64,000 bases of DNA, from NCBI GenBank assembly GCA_021737945.1, contig JAIPCX010000003.1:1-64000 (forward strand). Direction: 5' to 3'. Numbering within the stretch: position 1 is the first letter of the stretch; every line of letters starts with the position of its first letter. Made by a program: the position numbers and the translations under genes. The notes beneath the pieces were generated by a model that had not been told where the DNA came from, did no database searches, and saw only the letters and a program-made list of their open reading frames with translations. Positions 35,771-43,661 of the stretch are shown here, in pieces. Source of the stretch: Polynucleobacter sp. (GTDB lineage: Bacteria > Pseudomonadota > Gammaproteobacteria > Burkholderiales > Burkholderiaceae_D).

Positions 35771-35802
35771 CACGCTCTCACAGGGATACCTCGGAGAGCG
35801 TG
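35771..35802. terminator. second hairpin between convergent channel genes
   Basis: CACGCTCTC (35771-35779) pairs perfectly with GAGAGCGTG (35794-35802) over a 14-base loop, just after the stop codon. No T run follows. Confidence 0.5.
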
Positions 35803-35820
35803 ATGTGCTTATAAATAAAC

Positions 35821-35859
35821 GTCACTGACGACACTAGCACCAATGGTATCGTCAGTGAC
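35821..35859. terminator. third hairpin between convergent channel genes
   Basis: GTCACTGACGA (35821-35831) pairs perfectly with TCGTCAGTGAC (35849-35859) over a 17-base loop, nine bases from the stop of the minus-strand channel gene. Probably a bidirectional transcription barrier with the other two hairpins. Confidence 0.55.
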
Positions 35860-35867
35860 AATCAGGC

Positions 35868-36785
35868 TCAGGTTTTCTTGTTTTTTTCGTCTAGCTCTGC
35901 TCGGACTTCGTCCATCATGCTCTTGACTGCATCATCGCTCAAACGGTACTGACGTTTCAGACGTTCTAGGGTTTCAGACTCAGCGTCAGAGACGACACCA
36001 TCAGCCAAAGCCTCGCGCAATTGCTGACCAAAGGCAGCTTTCTTGCGCGACATTTGATTAGAGAATGCGGAGGCAACGATACCCGTCATGATGGCCGACA
36101 TACACACACCTAAAAAGCCAGTGGTCAGCGCAATGATTTCACCCATTGGGGTTAAGTCTTCAACGTTTCCATAGCCAGACGTAATCGTAATAATTGCCCA
36201 GTAAATGCAGGCAGGGATAGATCCAAAGTGATCAGGTTGTGAATGGCCTTCGGAGAAATACATCAGCGAAGCCGAAACAATCGTCGCTATGGTCAGTAAA
36301 AACATGGCGGAGACAAAGGCTTGACGCTCAGAGGCAACCGCATGGAACAAATCTTGTAGTGCAGTGTTGTATTTCGATAGCTTAAGAATACGCAGCAAAC
36401 GTAGTACGCGCAGCACGCGTAAATCGAGAAACGGGAAGAACGTATGCAGGTAGTAAGGCATGGTCGCAAAAAAATCAACTAAGCCGAAAAAGCTAAATAC
36501 GTATTCGCGCCGGCCCTTCCAAGAGCCGCCGTTCTCAGCGGCATAGCGTGCGCCATACGACCACGTACGTAAAACATACTCCGCCGTAAAGAACATCACA
36601 CTCCAGAATTCAAACTCATGGAAAAAATCTTTGTAATCGGCGTGTATTTCGGGGACCGAATCCAGAACCACTGCGAGGCAGTTGGTTAAGACAACAAAGG
36701 TAATGACCCATTCCAAAATTTTGCCAGGAAGGTCGTGTTCTGATCCGTCGAGGGTCTCCATGACGCGCTGCTGAATTGAAGCCAT
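35868..36785 (-). CDS. voltage-gated-type ion channel with GYGN filter
   Basis: A 305-residue six-helix channel, evidently a paralogue of the one at 28236-29177 (shared LDGS near the start, FTAEYVLRTWSYGARY, the RKEY/RREYVFSF loop, EGHSQPD before the pore). S4 is DLRVLRVLRLLRILKLSK (about 121-138). The filter is TITSGYGNVED (about 200-210): Asn replaces the Asp of GYGD and Ser-Gly replaces Val-Gly's usual context. The cytosolic tail REALADGVVSDAESETLERL (about 258-277) then SDDAVKSMMDEVRAEL matches its paralogue. A cation channel of uncertain selectivity. Confidence 0.87.
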   Translation of the reverse strand: MASIQQRVMETLDGSEHDLPGKILEWVITFVVLTNCLAVVLDSVPEIHADYKDFFHEFEFWSVMFFTAEYVLRTWSYGARYAAENGGSWKGRREYVFSFFGLVDFFATMPYYLHTFFPFLDLRVLRVLRLLRILKLSKYNTALQDLFHAVASERQAFVSAMFLLTIATIVSASLMYFSEGHSQPDHFGSIPACIYWAIITITSGYGNVEDLTPMGEIIALTTGFLGVCMSAIMTGIVASAFSNQMSRKKAAFGQQLREALADGVVSDAESETLERLKRQYRLSDDAVKSMMDEVRAELDEKNKKT

Positions 36786-36831
36786 TGCGGTGTAATCTCT
36801 ACGCTTAAAAATGCCAATATCAAAATATGAA

Positions 36832-36861
36832 ATAGCAGGCTCAAAACTACAAGCCTGCTAT
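36832..36861. terminator. hairpin downstream of the DUF1538-PII operon
   Basis: ATAGCAGGCT (36832-36841) pairs perfectly with AGCCTGCTAT (36852-36861) over a 10-base loop. On the minus strand it follows the last gene of the DUF1538/PII operon and precedes the channel gene; the T run beyond it is weak. Confidence 0.5.
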
Positions 36862-36940
36862 CGCATACTAAACCAATAATCTGACAGTTACTAGTGCGAA
36901 TGGGCGGCGCTCGCTAAAACGCCGCTTCCATTTTTAACAA

Positions 36941-37669
36941 TTAGCCAGCAATCTGATCCGATACGCGTTTTTGGTTCGCATCGACCTTCTCGCGCAAGGA
37001 AATGACTTGCTCGCGCATTTCATTACCTGAGTCCTGGGTGTTGTTGAGCTTTTCTTTCAGATCAACACCGGTACGGAAGGTATCTTCGATGATTTTGCGT
37101 GTTTCAACTGAGCTGTTGCGAATAGATTTCGCTACTTCTTCAATTTCTTGTACGCGCATCTCGTTACCGTGGTGGCTAGCCGCTTCCATTTGCTGCTTGA
37201 GCTCGCCATCCATCCACTGACCGTTGGAATCAGCGATTTCGTCGATGTAGTTAACCATTTCTTCGTTGAGTTCAGAGAAGGTGTCACTGACTTCGCCGAG
37301 TGCTTTAATAGCATCCGCCATTTTCAGTGCAATGGTTGACATCTTACGGTTGATCTTAGTGCGGTGATCAAGATACTCAACTTTTACGCGGTTAAGCATA
37401 GAAAGTTGGAAGGCTTCTTGGTCAGTATTGGTTGGATTCAACTGCTCAATCATCATGATGCGGTTACGGAATACATCATCCGTGGTACGCATGATCAACT
37501 CACGGTTACCCGCTGCGTGAATCAGATAGCTCTGTTGCGCATCGGTGATATTTTCTTCGATAGTGCTTCGCGACACTTGAATTTGCCCGACGTTGAATTG
37601 AACAATCGCTTCGACATCGAAAATCGCGCGCTTACTTTTTGCAATCATATTCTTAATGACATCACTCAT
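36941..37669 (-). CDS. coiled-coil protein of the DUF1538-PII operon
   Basis: A 242-residue soluble protein, almost wholly helical and charged, with long coiled-coil stretches (about 85-130 and 165-240, for example EMREQVISLREKVDANQKR). No signal peptide or membrane helix. AGGAGA lies about eight bases before the ATG. It is the last gene of a four-gene operon: DUF1538 transporter, two PII-like proteins, this protein. I recognise no named family; it may be a scaffold or effector that joins the PII-like proteins to the membrane protein, which is inference from the operon. Confidence 0.8.
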   Translation of the reverse strand: MSDVIKNMIAKSKRAIFDVEAIVQFNVGQIQVSRSTIEENITDAQQSYLIHAAGNRELIMRTTDDVFRNRIMMIEQLNPTNTDQEAFQLSMLNRVKVEYLDHRTKINRKMSTIALKMADAIKALGEVSDTFSELNEEMVNYIDEIADSNGQWMDGELKQQMEAASHHGNEMRVQEIEEVAKSIRNSSVETRKIIEDTFRTGVDLKEKLNNTQDSGNEMREQVISLREKVDANQKRVSDQIAG

Positions 37670-37720
37670 AAATATCTCCTGAAATCGAGTGGCTGTTGTA
37701 CGGGTCTTGGCGTGTTCGCC

Positions 37721-38086
37721 TTAGACACCTACGTGAGATTCTTTGGGCACAGTGATCTGACTCGAACGGCTGAGACGGTTCACATAAATAACGCCCTTGC
37801 CCTGTTCATCCATCTTCGCTTCTTCGTAAAGCATCCGGTAGATATAGTCGGCCTGGTCGGCTGACACAGTGGCATGCAGAATCTCGGTTTTTGGAATTTC
37901 CGGCAAGTTTCCCGCCAGTGAAGCTCGGCCAATCGGATTTCCACGAACGTTGTAGTAATACGTTTCGTTGATGCCCTTATGGTGCAAAAGCTCCATTAGC
38001 GCGTGGGCACCACCTTCGTATAAAACGCAGGTGATCTCACGCGTATAGTCGATATACGGAATAGCCGGGTTATCTTGTTGGCTCAT
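37721..38086 (-). CDS. PII-like signalling protein (second copy)
   Basis: A 121-residue protein with the PII-like ferredoxin fold pattern: strand REITCVLYEGGAHALMELLH (about 11-30), a T-loop region, TEILHATVSADQADYIYRML (about 67-86) and GKGVIYVNRLSR (about 97-108), which corresponds to the B-/C-loop strand of GlnB-type proteins. The uridylylated Tyr of GlnB is not identifiable. AGGAGG at ideal spacing marks the start. It lies between the first PII-like gene and the coiled-coil gene. PII-like proteins normally sense nucleotides or small anions and bind a membrane partner; here that partner is most simply the DUF1538 protein. Confidence 0.8.
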   Translation of the reverse strand: MSQQDNPAIPYIDYTREITCVLYEGGAHALMELLHHKGINETYYYNVRGNPIGRASLAGNLPEIPKTEILHATVSADQADYIYRMLYEEAKMDEQGKGVIYVNRLSRSSQITVPKESHVGV

Positions 38087-38113
38087 AGTGTCCTCCTGTC
38101 ATGTATCAACGGG

Positions 38114-38464
38114 TTAGTCTTTCAGGAGGTTAGGCGGTATGTAAGTAGCCGCCTGTATGAGCGGGGTTACGTAAACGTAGCCCATGCCCGGCGTGTCTAA
38201 CCTACCGGCCAGAAAAATACGCTCGAAAATGCGATCGGTCTGATCTTGCGGGACCATCACGCTGATCACTTCGCGTTCAACGTCGACTGCCACGCCTAGA
38301 ATGCCGAGACGCTCACGCACGCCGGTGCCCACGCCCATATGGACGGTGGAACCTTGTACGCCGACTTCGAGCAGCGAATTGTTAATCGTATCTGCAAGGC
38401 CTTTTTGCACCACGCAGGTAATCAAAGAGACTTCGCTTATGTTTGTAACTTTACGTTTGGCCAT
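38114..38464 (-). CDS. PII-like signalling protein (first copy)
   Basis: A 116-residue PII-family protein. SLITCVVQKGLADTINNSLL (about 13-32) forms the first strand and helix, STVHMGVGTGVRERLGILGV (about 39-58) lies where the T-loop sits, and DQTDRIFERIFLAGRLDTPG (about 77-96) leads to GMGYVYVTPLIQA, the equivalent of the GDGKIFV strand in GlnB. It is diverged from its neighbour (37721-38086), so the two could form heterotrimers or sense different ligands. No conserved GlnB uridylylation Tyr. It starts 42 bases after the DUF1538 stop. Confidence 0.83.
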   Translation of the reverse strand: MAKRKVTNISEVSLITCVVQKGLADTINNSLLEVGVQGSTVHMGVGTGVRERLGILGVAVDVEREVISVMVPQDQTDRIFERIFLAGRLDTPGMGYVYVTPLIQAATYIPPNLLKD

Positions 38465-38506
38465 TCGTTTCCCCTTAATAGTAATTCTTAGTTCGATCTC
38501 TGATAA

Positions 38507-40294
38507 TTAGTCGCCGGAGCGTTCGAGGCCTTGTTTGACCTTGTACTGAACGTACACACCTAACGCCAAGACTACGCAGATAGGTGCAATCGAAGCAGCA
38601 GCCAGAATACCGAAACCTTCAACCGCGTTAACCGCGCCACCAAAACCCAAGCCCATAGCTAAAACGAGGGGTACGGTCACAGGACCCGTAGTTACACCCG
38701 CACTGTCCCAGCCAATATTCACGAATTCTTCGGAAGACAGCATCGTTAGAATCACAGCGATGACATAGCCAGGTGCCAAAATGTAAAGCAGGTTGTAATT
38801 GAAGATTAGTTTGGTTACGCCCAGCAAAATACCGGTGGCTACACCAAACGCTACCGAGTACATCAGCATGGATTTTTTGAACGAACCATTCGTCATGTTT
38901 TGCACGGTTAATCCGAGCGCATTCAGAGCAGGTTCAGCCAAGGTGGCACCAAAACCTAAGATCCAAGAGAACAGACAGGCAATAACAATACCCCAGAAAC
39001 TACCATACAGAGGGCCGTACTTACCATCTTCACCTGGTAAACGCAGCGTCTCAGGGAGAGTGATGTTGGCAAACGAGCCAGGAATCACATTACCTGCTTG
39101 CTCACCCAGTGCTGACAAGCCGTATTTCAAACCGATGTTGAATACGCACATACCAATCACTGACAGCACCAGACCGTAAATAATGATGAAGGCATTTGGT
39201 AGACGTGAACGTAGTACGCCAAACAAAATGAACATCAAGAAGATCACCAATGGCACGATCGCCTGAACACCATCTTTAATGGGGCCCATTAAAATTTCGT
39301 CCCACATGGAAGTGCTACCACCAGAAGCCGTTTGCGCTGCTTGGAAGACTACGGAGTTGGCCGCCTTCATTTCATCCACTGAAACGGTCAATCCGAAGTA
39401 AACGCCAAGGGCGAGAACAGCGACTACTGGGAAAATAGAGGCCAAAGTCACGATACCGAAACCGGACAATGAGCTATCGCCTTTACCGCCTGAGCTAGCC
39501 ACACCGATACCCAACGCCAGAACCAAAGGTACCGTCACTGGACCGGTGGTTACTCCGCCGCAATCCCATGCCAAACCTACGATAGAGGCGAGGTTGGGAT
39601 CCATGGCGCAATAAGCCGTCAGCAGAACGCCGGGGATTAAGGAAATGTAGATCAGGGGCTTTAAGCTCCAGTCATACAGGAAGCGCATGGTACCGATAAT
39701 TGCCGCCAGACCCACACCCATTCCGACCAACAACACGGTTAGTTCGGTTTGCACCATGAGTAGGTAATACAGCGCTGGGGCTTTTTCCGGATCGACCAGT
39801 GATCCGGCAAGTTTGAGCGTGCCGATAGCTGGTTCAGCGTAAGTAACGCCAATACCCAAGAGACCTGCAACAGCAAGCACCCCTACCAACGGTAGCTTTT
39901 TTGGCAAGGTATTGCCAATAATGTCACCAAACGGCATTAAGCCGAGTTTCAGGCCTTCCATGAAAATCATCAGGCCGATAATCACAGCGACCAGACCAAT
40001 GGTGATCTGACTGGCGCCCATAATAGAACGCTGCAAAACGATAATCTGGAAAAGGATTAAGTAAGCAGCCAGCGGAAATACCGCTGATATCTGCTCCATA
40101 ATCCTGACGCTGAGGTAAGGCTGCAGCAGGTTGTAAACGTCCACACCCGCTAATTTTAGTTTTTCTGGTTTAAGCGGGATTTCTTTCCCGTTTTTATCCA
40201 GTTTAGGCTTCGGTATTAATTTCGAGTAGCTGACTGAGTCGGAATCGACTGTTACAGCTTGCACGTAATCACCGAAGCGAATGTTCTTTGCCAT
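38507..40294 (-). CDS. DUF1538 family multi-pass membrane protein
   Basis: A 595-residue inner-membrane protein with many hydrophobic helices and an obvious internal duplication. GLAWDCGGVTTGPVTVPLVL (about 238-257) reappears as NIGWDSAGVTTGPVTVPLVL (about 525-544), each followed by a GFGI...ASI...LALGVY helix; ILFQIIVLQRSI and IPLVIFLMFILFGVLRSRL start the two halves, and LGFGATLAEPALNALG matches GVTYAEPAIGTLKLAG. The repeated DxxGVTTGPVTVP loops probably line a transport path. The first 60 residues are cytosolic and Lys-rich. A GGGGGAAG ribosome site precedes the ATG. First gene of an operon with two PII-like proteins, next to trkAH. The substrate is unknown to me; an ion is inferred from the neighbours. 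Confidence 0.88.
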   Translation of the reverse strand: MAKNIRFGDYVQAVTVDSDSVSYSKLIPKPKLDKNGKEIPLKPEKLKLAGVDVYNLLQPYLSVRIMEQISAVFPLAAYLILFQIIVLQRSIMGASQITIGLVAVIIGLMIFMEGLKLGLMPFGDIIGNTLPKKLPLVGVLAVAGLLGIGVTYAEPAIGTLKLAGSLVDPEKAPALYYLLMVQTELTVLLVGMGVGLAAIIGTMRFLYDWSLKPLIYISLIPGVLLTAYCAMDPNLASIVGLAWDCGGVTTGPVTVPLVLALGIGVASSGGKGDSSLSGFGIVTLASIFPVVAVLALGVYFGLTVSVDEMKAANSVVFQAAQTASGGSTSMWDEILMGPIKDGVQAIVPLVIFLMFILFGVLRSRLPNAFIIIYGLVLSVIGMCVFNIGLKYGLSALGEQAGNVIPGSFANITLPETLRLPGEDGKYGPLYGSFWGIVIACLFSWILGFGATLAEPALNALGLTVQNMTNGSFKKSMLMYSVAFGVATGILLGVTKLIFNYNLLYILAPGYVIAVILTMLSSEEFVNIGWDSAGVTTGPVTVPLVLAMGLGFGGAVNAVEGFGILAAASIAPICVVLALGVYVQYKVKQGLERSGD

Positions 40295-40665
40295 GCTTCC
40301 CCCTGTTTTAGACTAATAATTAAAGCACCATAAGAATACTTTATCGTCTAGTCGTTTGACAAACGATTACATTTATTAAGTTTGATTAATTATTAATCAA
40401 TTAATTAATTGATTAATTTCTTAATAATTTTATCGATTTCATGAAAGAAATCTGACTTTGCTGACAAAATCCTGACGGATTAAAGGGTGAGACAGTATTT
40501 TTTGGCGGTGAGTTAAAGATTGCCAAGTTCAACTGCACCTAATAGATAATTACTAAATTGAATTATGCAACTTATTCGCGCCCGATAATTGCGGGCTCAA
40601 GAATTCGTCGCCGTCAGAACGGTGCGGCCTGATTTAAAAAATAAAACCAATTAATTCACTATTCA
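40295..40665. promoter_or_regulatory. divergent control region of the DUF1538-PII and trkAH operons
   Basis: A 371-base AT-rich gap. TTGATTAAT occurs three times in alternating orientation: 40382-40390 (plus), 40392-40400 (minus) and 40409-40417 (plus). Adjacent copies make a perfect 19-base palindrome (40382-40400) and a perfect 26-base palindrome (40392-40417) centred on TTAATTAA. This looks like a stacked operator for a dimeric regulator acting on both operons. No regulator gene is adjacent and no open reading frame is supported here. Confidence 0.65.
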
Positions 40666-42045
40666 ATGAAAAAAATTATTATTTTGGGAGCAGGGCAAGT
40701 CGGTTATTCATTGGCTGCTCAACTGGCTTTGGAAGACAACGACATTACCGTGATTGATCTCAATCCTAAGCGATTGAAATTGTTGGCTGACCGATTCGAC
40801 TTACGTACGGTGGTCGGAAACGCGGCGCATCCCTCGGTATTGCAAGAAGCGGGAATTGAAGATTGTGAGTTACTGATCGCGGTAACCGAAGTTGATGAGA
40901 TCAACATGCTGGCTTGTCGTATTGCCCATATGCTGTTTAATGTCCCCGACCGCGTGGCGCGTATTCGTGCTGTTGAATACTTTCGCAATGAACATCTTTC
41001 GGATGGCACGCTGTTTGACATCAATCACATGATTTGTCCCGAACAGGTTGTTACCGACTACCTGTTAAAGCTGATTGAATTTCCAGAGGCACTACAAGTT
41101 CTCGAATTTGCGAATGATCGTGTGCGATTGGTTGCTGTCCGCGCGCGCGACGATGGCTTGTTAGTCGGTAGACCCATTTCTGAATTAACTAAACATTTGC
41201 CGAATACGGATGCGCGTATTGTTGCGATCTTTCGTCAGAATGGTTCTCTGCGTCTAGATGGTGAAGTCATCATTCGTACAGGTGATGAAGTGTTTGTTTT
41301 ATCCGAGCGGCATGATATGCGTAAAGTCATGCTCGAGCTCCGCAAAATGGATAGACCTGTAAAACGCGTCATGATTGCCGGTGGTTCAGACATCTCACAC
41401 CGTTTGGCCATGACACTGGAAAAAAGTGACATCAACGTCAAGCTGATCGATCCAAATCATGAGCGTGCAAAAACTCTGGCTGGGCTGTTGAATAAAACCT
41501 TGGTGCTAAACGCCAGTGAAAGTGATGGCGATCTGCTGCATGATGAAGGCGTAGCCGAAGTCGATATGTTTGTCGCTGCAACTGACAGTGATGAGCGAAA
41601 TATCATCGCAGGCTTATTAGCTAAACGCATGGGTGCATGTCGGGTCGTGGCGCTCATACACAAGACTGAATATGTTGATCTGCTTGAAGCGAGCAATATC
41701 GATATTGTGATTGGTTTGGCAGAAGCTTCGATTGGTGAAATTCTTGCCCATGTACGTCGAGCTGACGTCGATTCTGCGCACAGTTTGCGGCGCGGCGCCT
41801 CCGAAGTGCTCGAGATAATCGCTCACGGTGATGAATCTACTAGCAAAGTTGTTGGTCGGCGGGTGGATCAAATACAATGGCCTACAGGCTCTTTATTAGG
41901 CGCTGTTGTTCGAAACGATCAAGTATTTATGGCGCACCATGATTTGGTCATTAAAGACAATGATCACATGGTGATTTTTGTTTCGGATAAAAAAATCATT
42001 CCACGAATTGAACAGCTAATGCAAGTCACTGGCCTGTTTTTATAG
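40666..42045 (+). CDS. trkA: Trk system potassium uptake regulator TrkA
   Basis: Cytosolic gating subunit of the Trk K+ importer, 459 residues, built from two RCK (KTN plus TrkA-C) units. The first Rossmann motif is IIILGAGQVGYSLAAQLA (about 3-20) with VIDLNPKRLKLL; the second is VMIAGGSDISHRLAMTLE (about 235-252) with LIDPNHERAKTLA. Each is followed by the RCK core (VVGNAAHPSVLQEAGIEDCE; VLNASESDGDLLHDEGVAEV). NAD(H) and ATP/ADP binding there control TrkH. Full length and normal. Eight bases precede trkH. Confidence 0.95.
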   Translation: MKKIIILGAGQVGYSLAAQLALEDNDITVIDLNPKRLKLLADRFDLRTVVGNAAHPSVLQEAGIEDCELLIAVTEVDEINMLACRIAHMLFNVPDRVARIRAVEYFRNEHLSDGTLFDINHMICPEQVVTDYLLKLIEFPEALQVLEFANDRVRLVAVRARDDGLLVGRPISELTKHLPNTDARIVAIFRQNGSLRLDGEVIIRTGDEVFVLSERHDMRKVMLELRKMDRPVKRVMIAGGSDISHRLAMTLEKSDINVKLIDPNHERAKTLAGLLNKTLVLNASESDGDLLHDEGVAEVDMFVAATDSDERNIIAGLLAKRMGACRVVALIHKTEYVDLLEASNIDIVIGLAEASIGEILAHVRRADVDSAHSLRRGASEVLEIIAHGDESTSKVVGRRVDQIQWPTGSLLGAVVRNDQVFMAHHDLVIKDNDHMVIFVSDKKIIPRIEQLMQVTGLFL

Positions 42046-42053
42046 GAGCGGCC

Positions 42054-43517
42054 ATGGTACGCGTGAATGCTGTATTGAATGTGCTTGCCTTTGTTATTTT
42101 GGTGTTTGCGGGGCTCATGGTCGTTCCTTGGGGTGTCTCTCTTTATCTGAATGATGGGGTCAGTGACAGCTTCTTTAAATCGATAGGATTGACACTGCTA
42201 TTTGGTTACATTTTTTGGCGCTATACACGGCGACGGATAAATGACCCTGAGTTGCAGGTGCGCGATGGGTTTTTGCTGGCAGCATTAACGTGGGCGGTAG
42301 CGCCTGTATTTGCTTCTTTGCCCTTTATGTTTTATCTGCCAGAGCTATCGTTTGCTGATGCTTACTTCGAGGCAGTCTCTGGACTGACCACAACGGGGGC
42401 GACGGTACTGTCCGACCTCGATAAGCTTCCCTATTCAATCAATTTTTGGCGCTGTTTCATGAATTGGTTCGGTGGTATGGGCGTGGTTGTGTTGTCGATT
42501 GCGATTCTGCCGTTGCTCGGTGTAGGAGGTAGTCAGGCATTTAAAGCTGAGACCCCCGGCCCCATGAAAGACGACAAACTCACGCCCAGAATCGCCCAGA
42601 CGGCCAAGGGTTTGTGGTCGGTTTACTCGATCATCACGATAGCCTGCATAGGCTGCTTTGTCGCAGTTGGAATGCCGTTTGATGACGCCTTGTTGCATGC
42701 TTTTTCAACTATGGGACTAGGCGGATTTTCATCGCATGATTCAAGCTTCGGGTATTTCAATTCACCTGCGATGGAAGCCGTATGCGTGTTTTTCATGCTG
42801 CTCGCGGGGATTAATTTTGCAACACATTTTTTAGTCATTACCCGACGCAGTATCAAGCCCTATATCGTTGACAAAGAAGCGCATGCCTTCCTGTTGGTCA
42901 TGTTGTTTAGTGTGCTGATCATTACGTATTTTCTGTGGCGCGAACGTGTGTATCCCGATTGGATAACGGCATTTCGCTATGCTGCATTTAATGTCGTATC
43001 CATCGCCACAACGACTGGACTGGCAACAACTGACTTCAACCTCTGGCCAGCATTTGCTCCGGTATGGATGTTGTTTCTGTGTTGTTTCTCCACTGCGGCG
43101 GGTTCAACCGGCGGTGGGATCAAGATGGTACGAGCTCAGTTACTACTCAAGCAAAGCTATGCAGAATTACGTAGGCTAGTTCACCCACGGGCGCTGATAG
43201 TCGTTAAGCTGAATGGCCGACCCATTGGTACCTCGGTTTTGTACTCCATACTTGCGTTTGTACTTCTGTATGGGGCAACCATCATCGCATGCACCATGCT
43301 TATGCTGTTTTCAGGAGCGGATGTGGTGACTGGATTTACTGCGGTGATTGCATGTATTAATAGTACTGGCCCCGGACTAAATCAAGTGGGGCCTGCAACG
43401 ACGTATGCAGTACTCACTGATTTTCAGATCTGGATTTGTTCTATAGCTATGCTATTGGGCCGACTAGAATTGTTTACTATCTTTGTGGTGTTTAGTCCGG
43501 ATTTTTGGCGTCGTTAA
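42054..43517 (+). CDS. trkH: Trk system potassium uptake protein TrkH
   Basis: Membrane subunit of the Trk K+ transporter, 487 residues. The four filter-bearing pore loops are visible: VSGLTTTGATVLSDLD (about 108-123), FSTMGLGGFSSHDSS (about 219-233), IATTTGLATTDFNLW (about 315-329) and CINSTGPGLNQVGP (about 431-444). Helices and length agree with the SKT superfamily. GGAGCGG precedes the ATG. Co-transcribed with trkA; a 10-11-bp hairpin lies 65 bases after the stop. Confidence 0.95.
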   Translation: MVRVNAVLNVLAFVILVFAGLMVVPWGVSLYLNDGVSDSFFKSIGLTLLFGYIFWRYTRRRINDPELQVRDGFLLAALTWAVAPVFASLPFMFYLPELSFADAYFEAVSGLTTTGATVLSDLDKLPYSINFWRCFMNWFGGMGVVVLSIAILPLLGVGGSQAFKAETPGPMKDDKLTPRIAQTAKGLWSVYSIITIACIGCFVAVGMPFDDALLHAFSTMGLGGFSSHDSSFGYFNSPAMEAVCVFFMLLAGINFATHFLVITRRSIKPYIVDKEAHAFLLVMLFSVLIITYFLWRERVYPDWITAFRYAAFNVVSIATTTGLATTDFNLWPAFAPVWMLFLCCFSTAAGSTGGGIKMVRAQLLLKQSYAELRRLVHPRALIVVKLNGRPIGTSVLYSILAFVLLYGATIIACTMLMLFSGADVVTGFTAVIACINSTGPGLNQVGPATTYAVLTDFQIWICSIAMLLGRLELFTIFVVFSPDFWRR

Positions 43518-43581
43518 TAAATAATGAAACACACCGTTTCACTTCTATCGCGGCCTAACTTAAGTAACACTATTATCGACC

Positions 43582-43611
43582 GCGGCAAGGATGCACCATC
43601 ATTCTTGCCGC
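43582..43611 (+). terminator. hairpin downstream of trkH
   Basis: GCGGCAAGGAT (43582-43592) pairs with ATTCTTGCCGC (43601-43611), with one G-T pair and an eight-base loop. No T run follows, so it may act as an RNA-stabilising stem instead of a true terminator. Confidence 0.5.
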
Positions 43612-43661
43612 CGTAAATCAATCTTCAGTAGTCGTCGCCTTTTTAGAGGAATTAACCACTC

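Noticed and set aside
36904-36925. GCGGCG/CGCCGC stem as a terminator of the coiled-coil gene
   Set aside because: Only six pairs, no T run on the minus strand, and a better stem lies at 36832-36861.
27462-43517. Mobile island or recent horizontal transfer of the ion-transport genes
   Set aside because: No integrase, tRNA end, flanking direct repeat or visible shift in base composition was found; clustering alone is not evidence of transfer.
35716-43553. A 16-base word TTCACTTCTATCGCGG found at both 35716-35731 and 43538-43553
   Set aside because: One exact 16-base match is about what chance allows in 64 kb, and flanking sequence does not match, so no duplication or attachment site is claimed.
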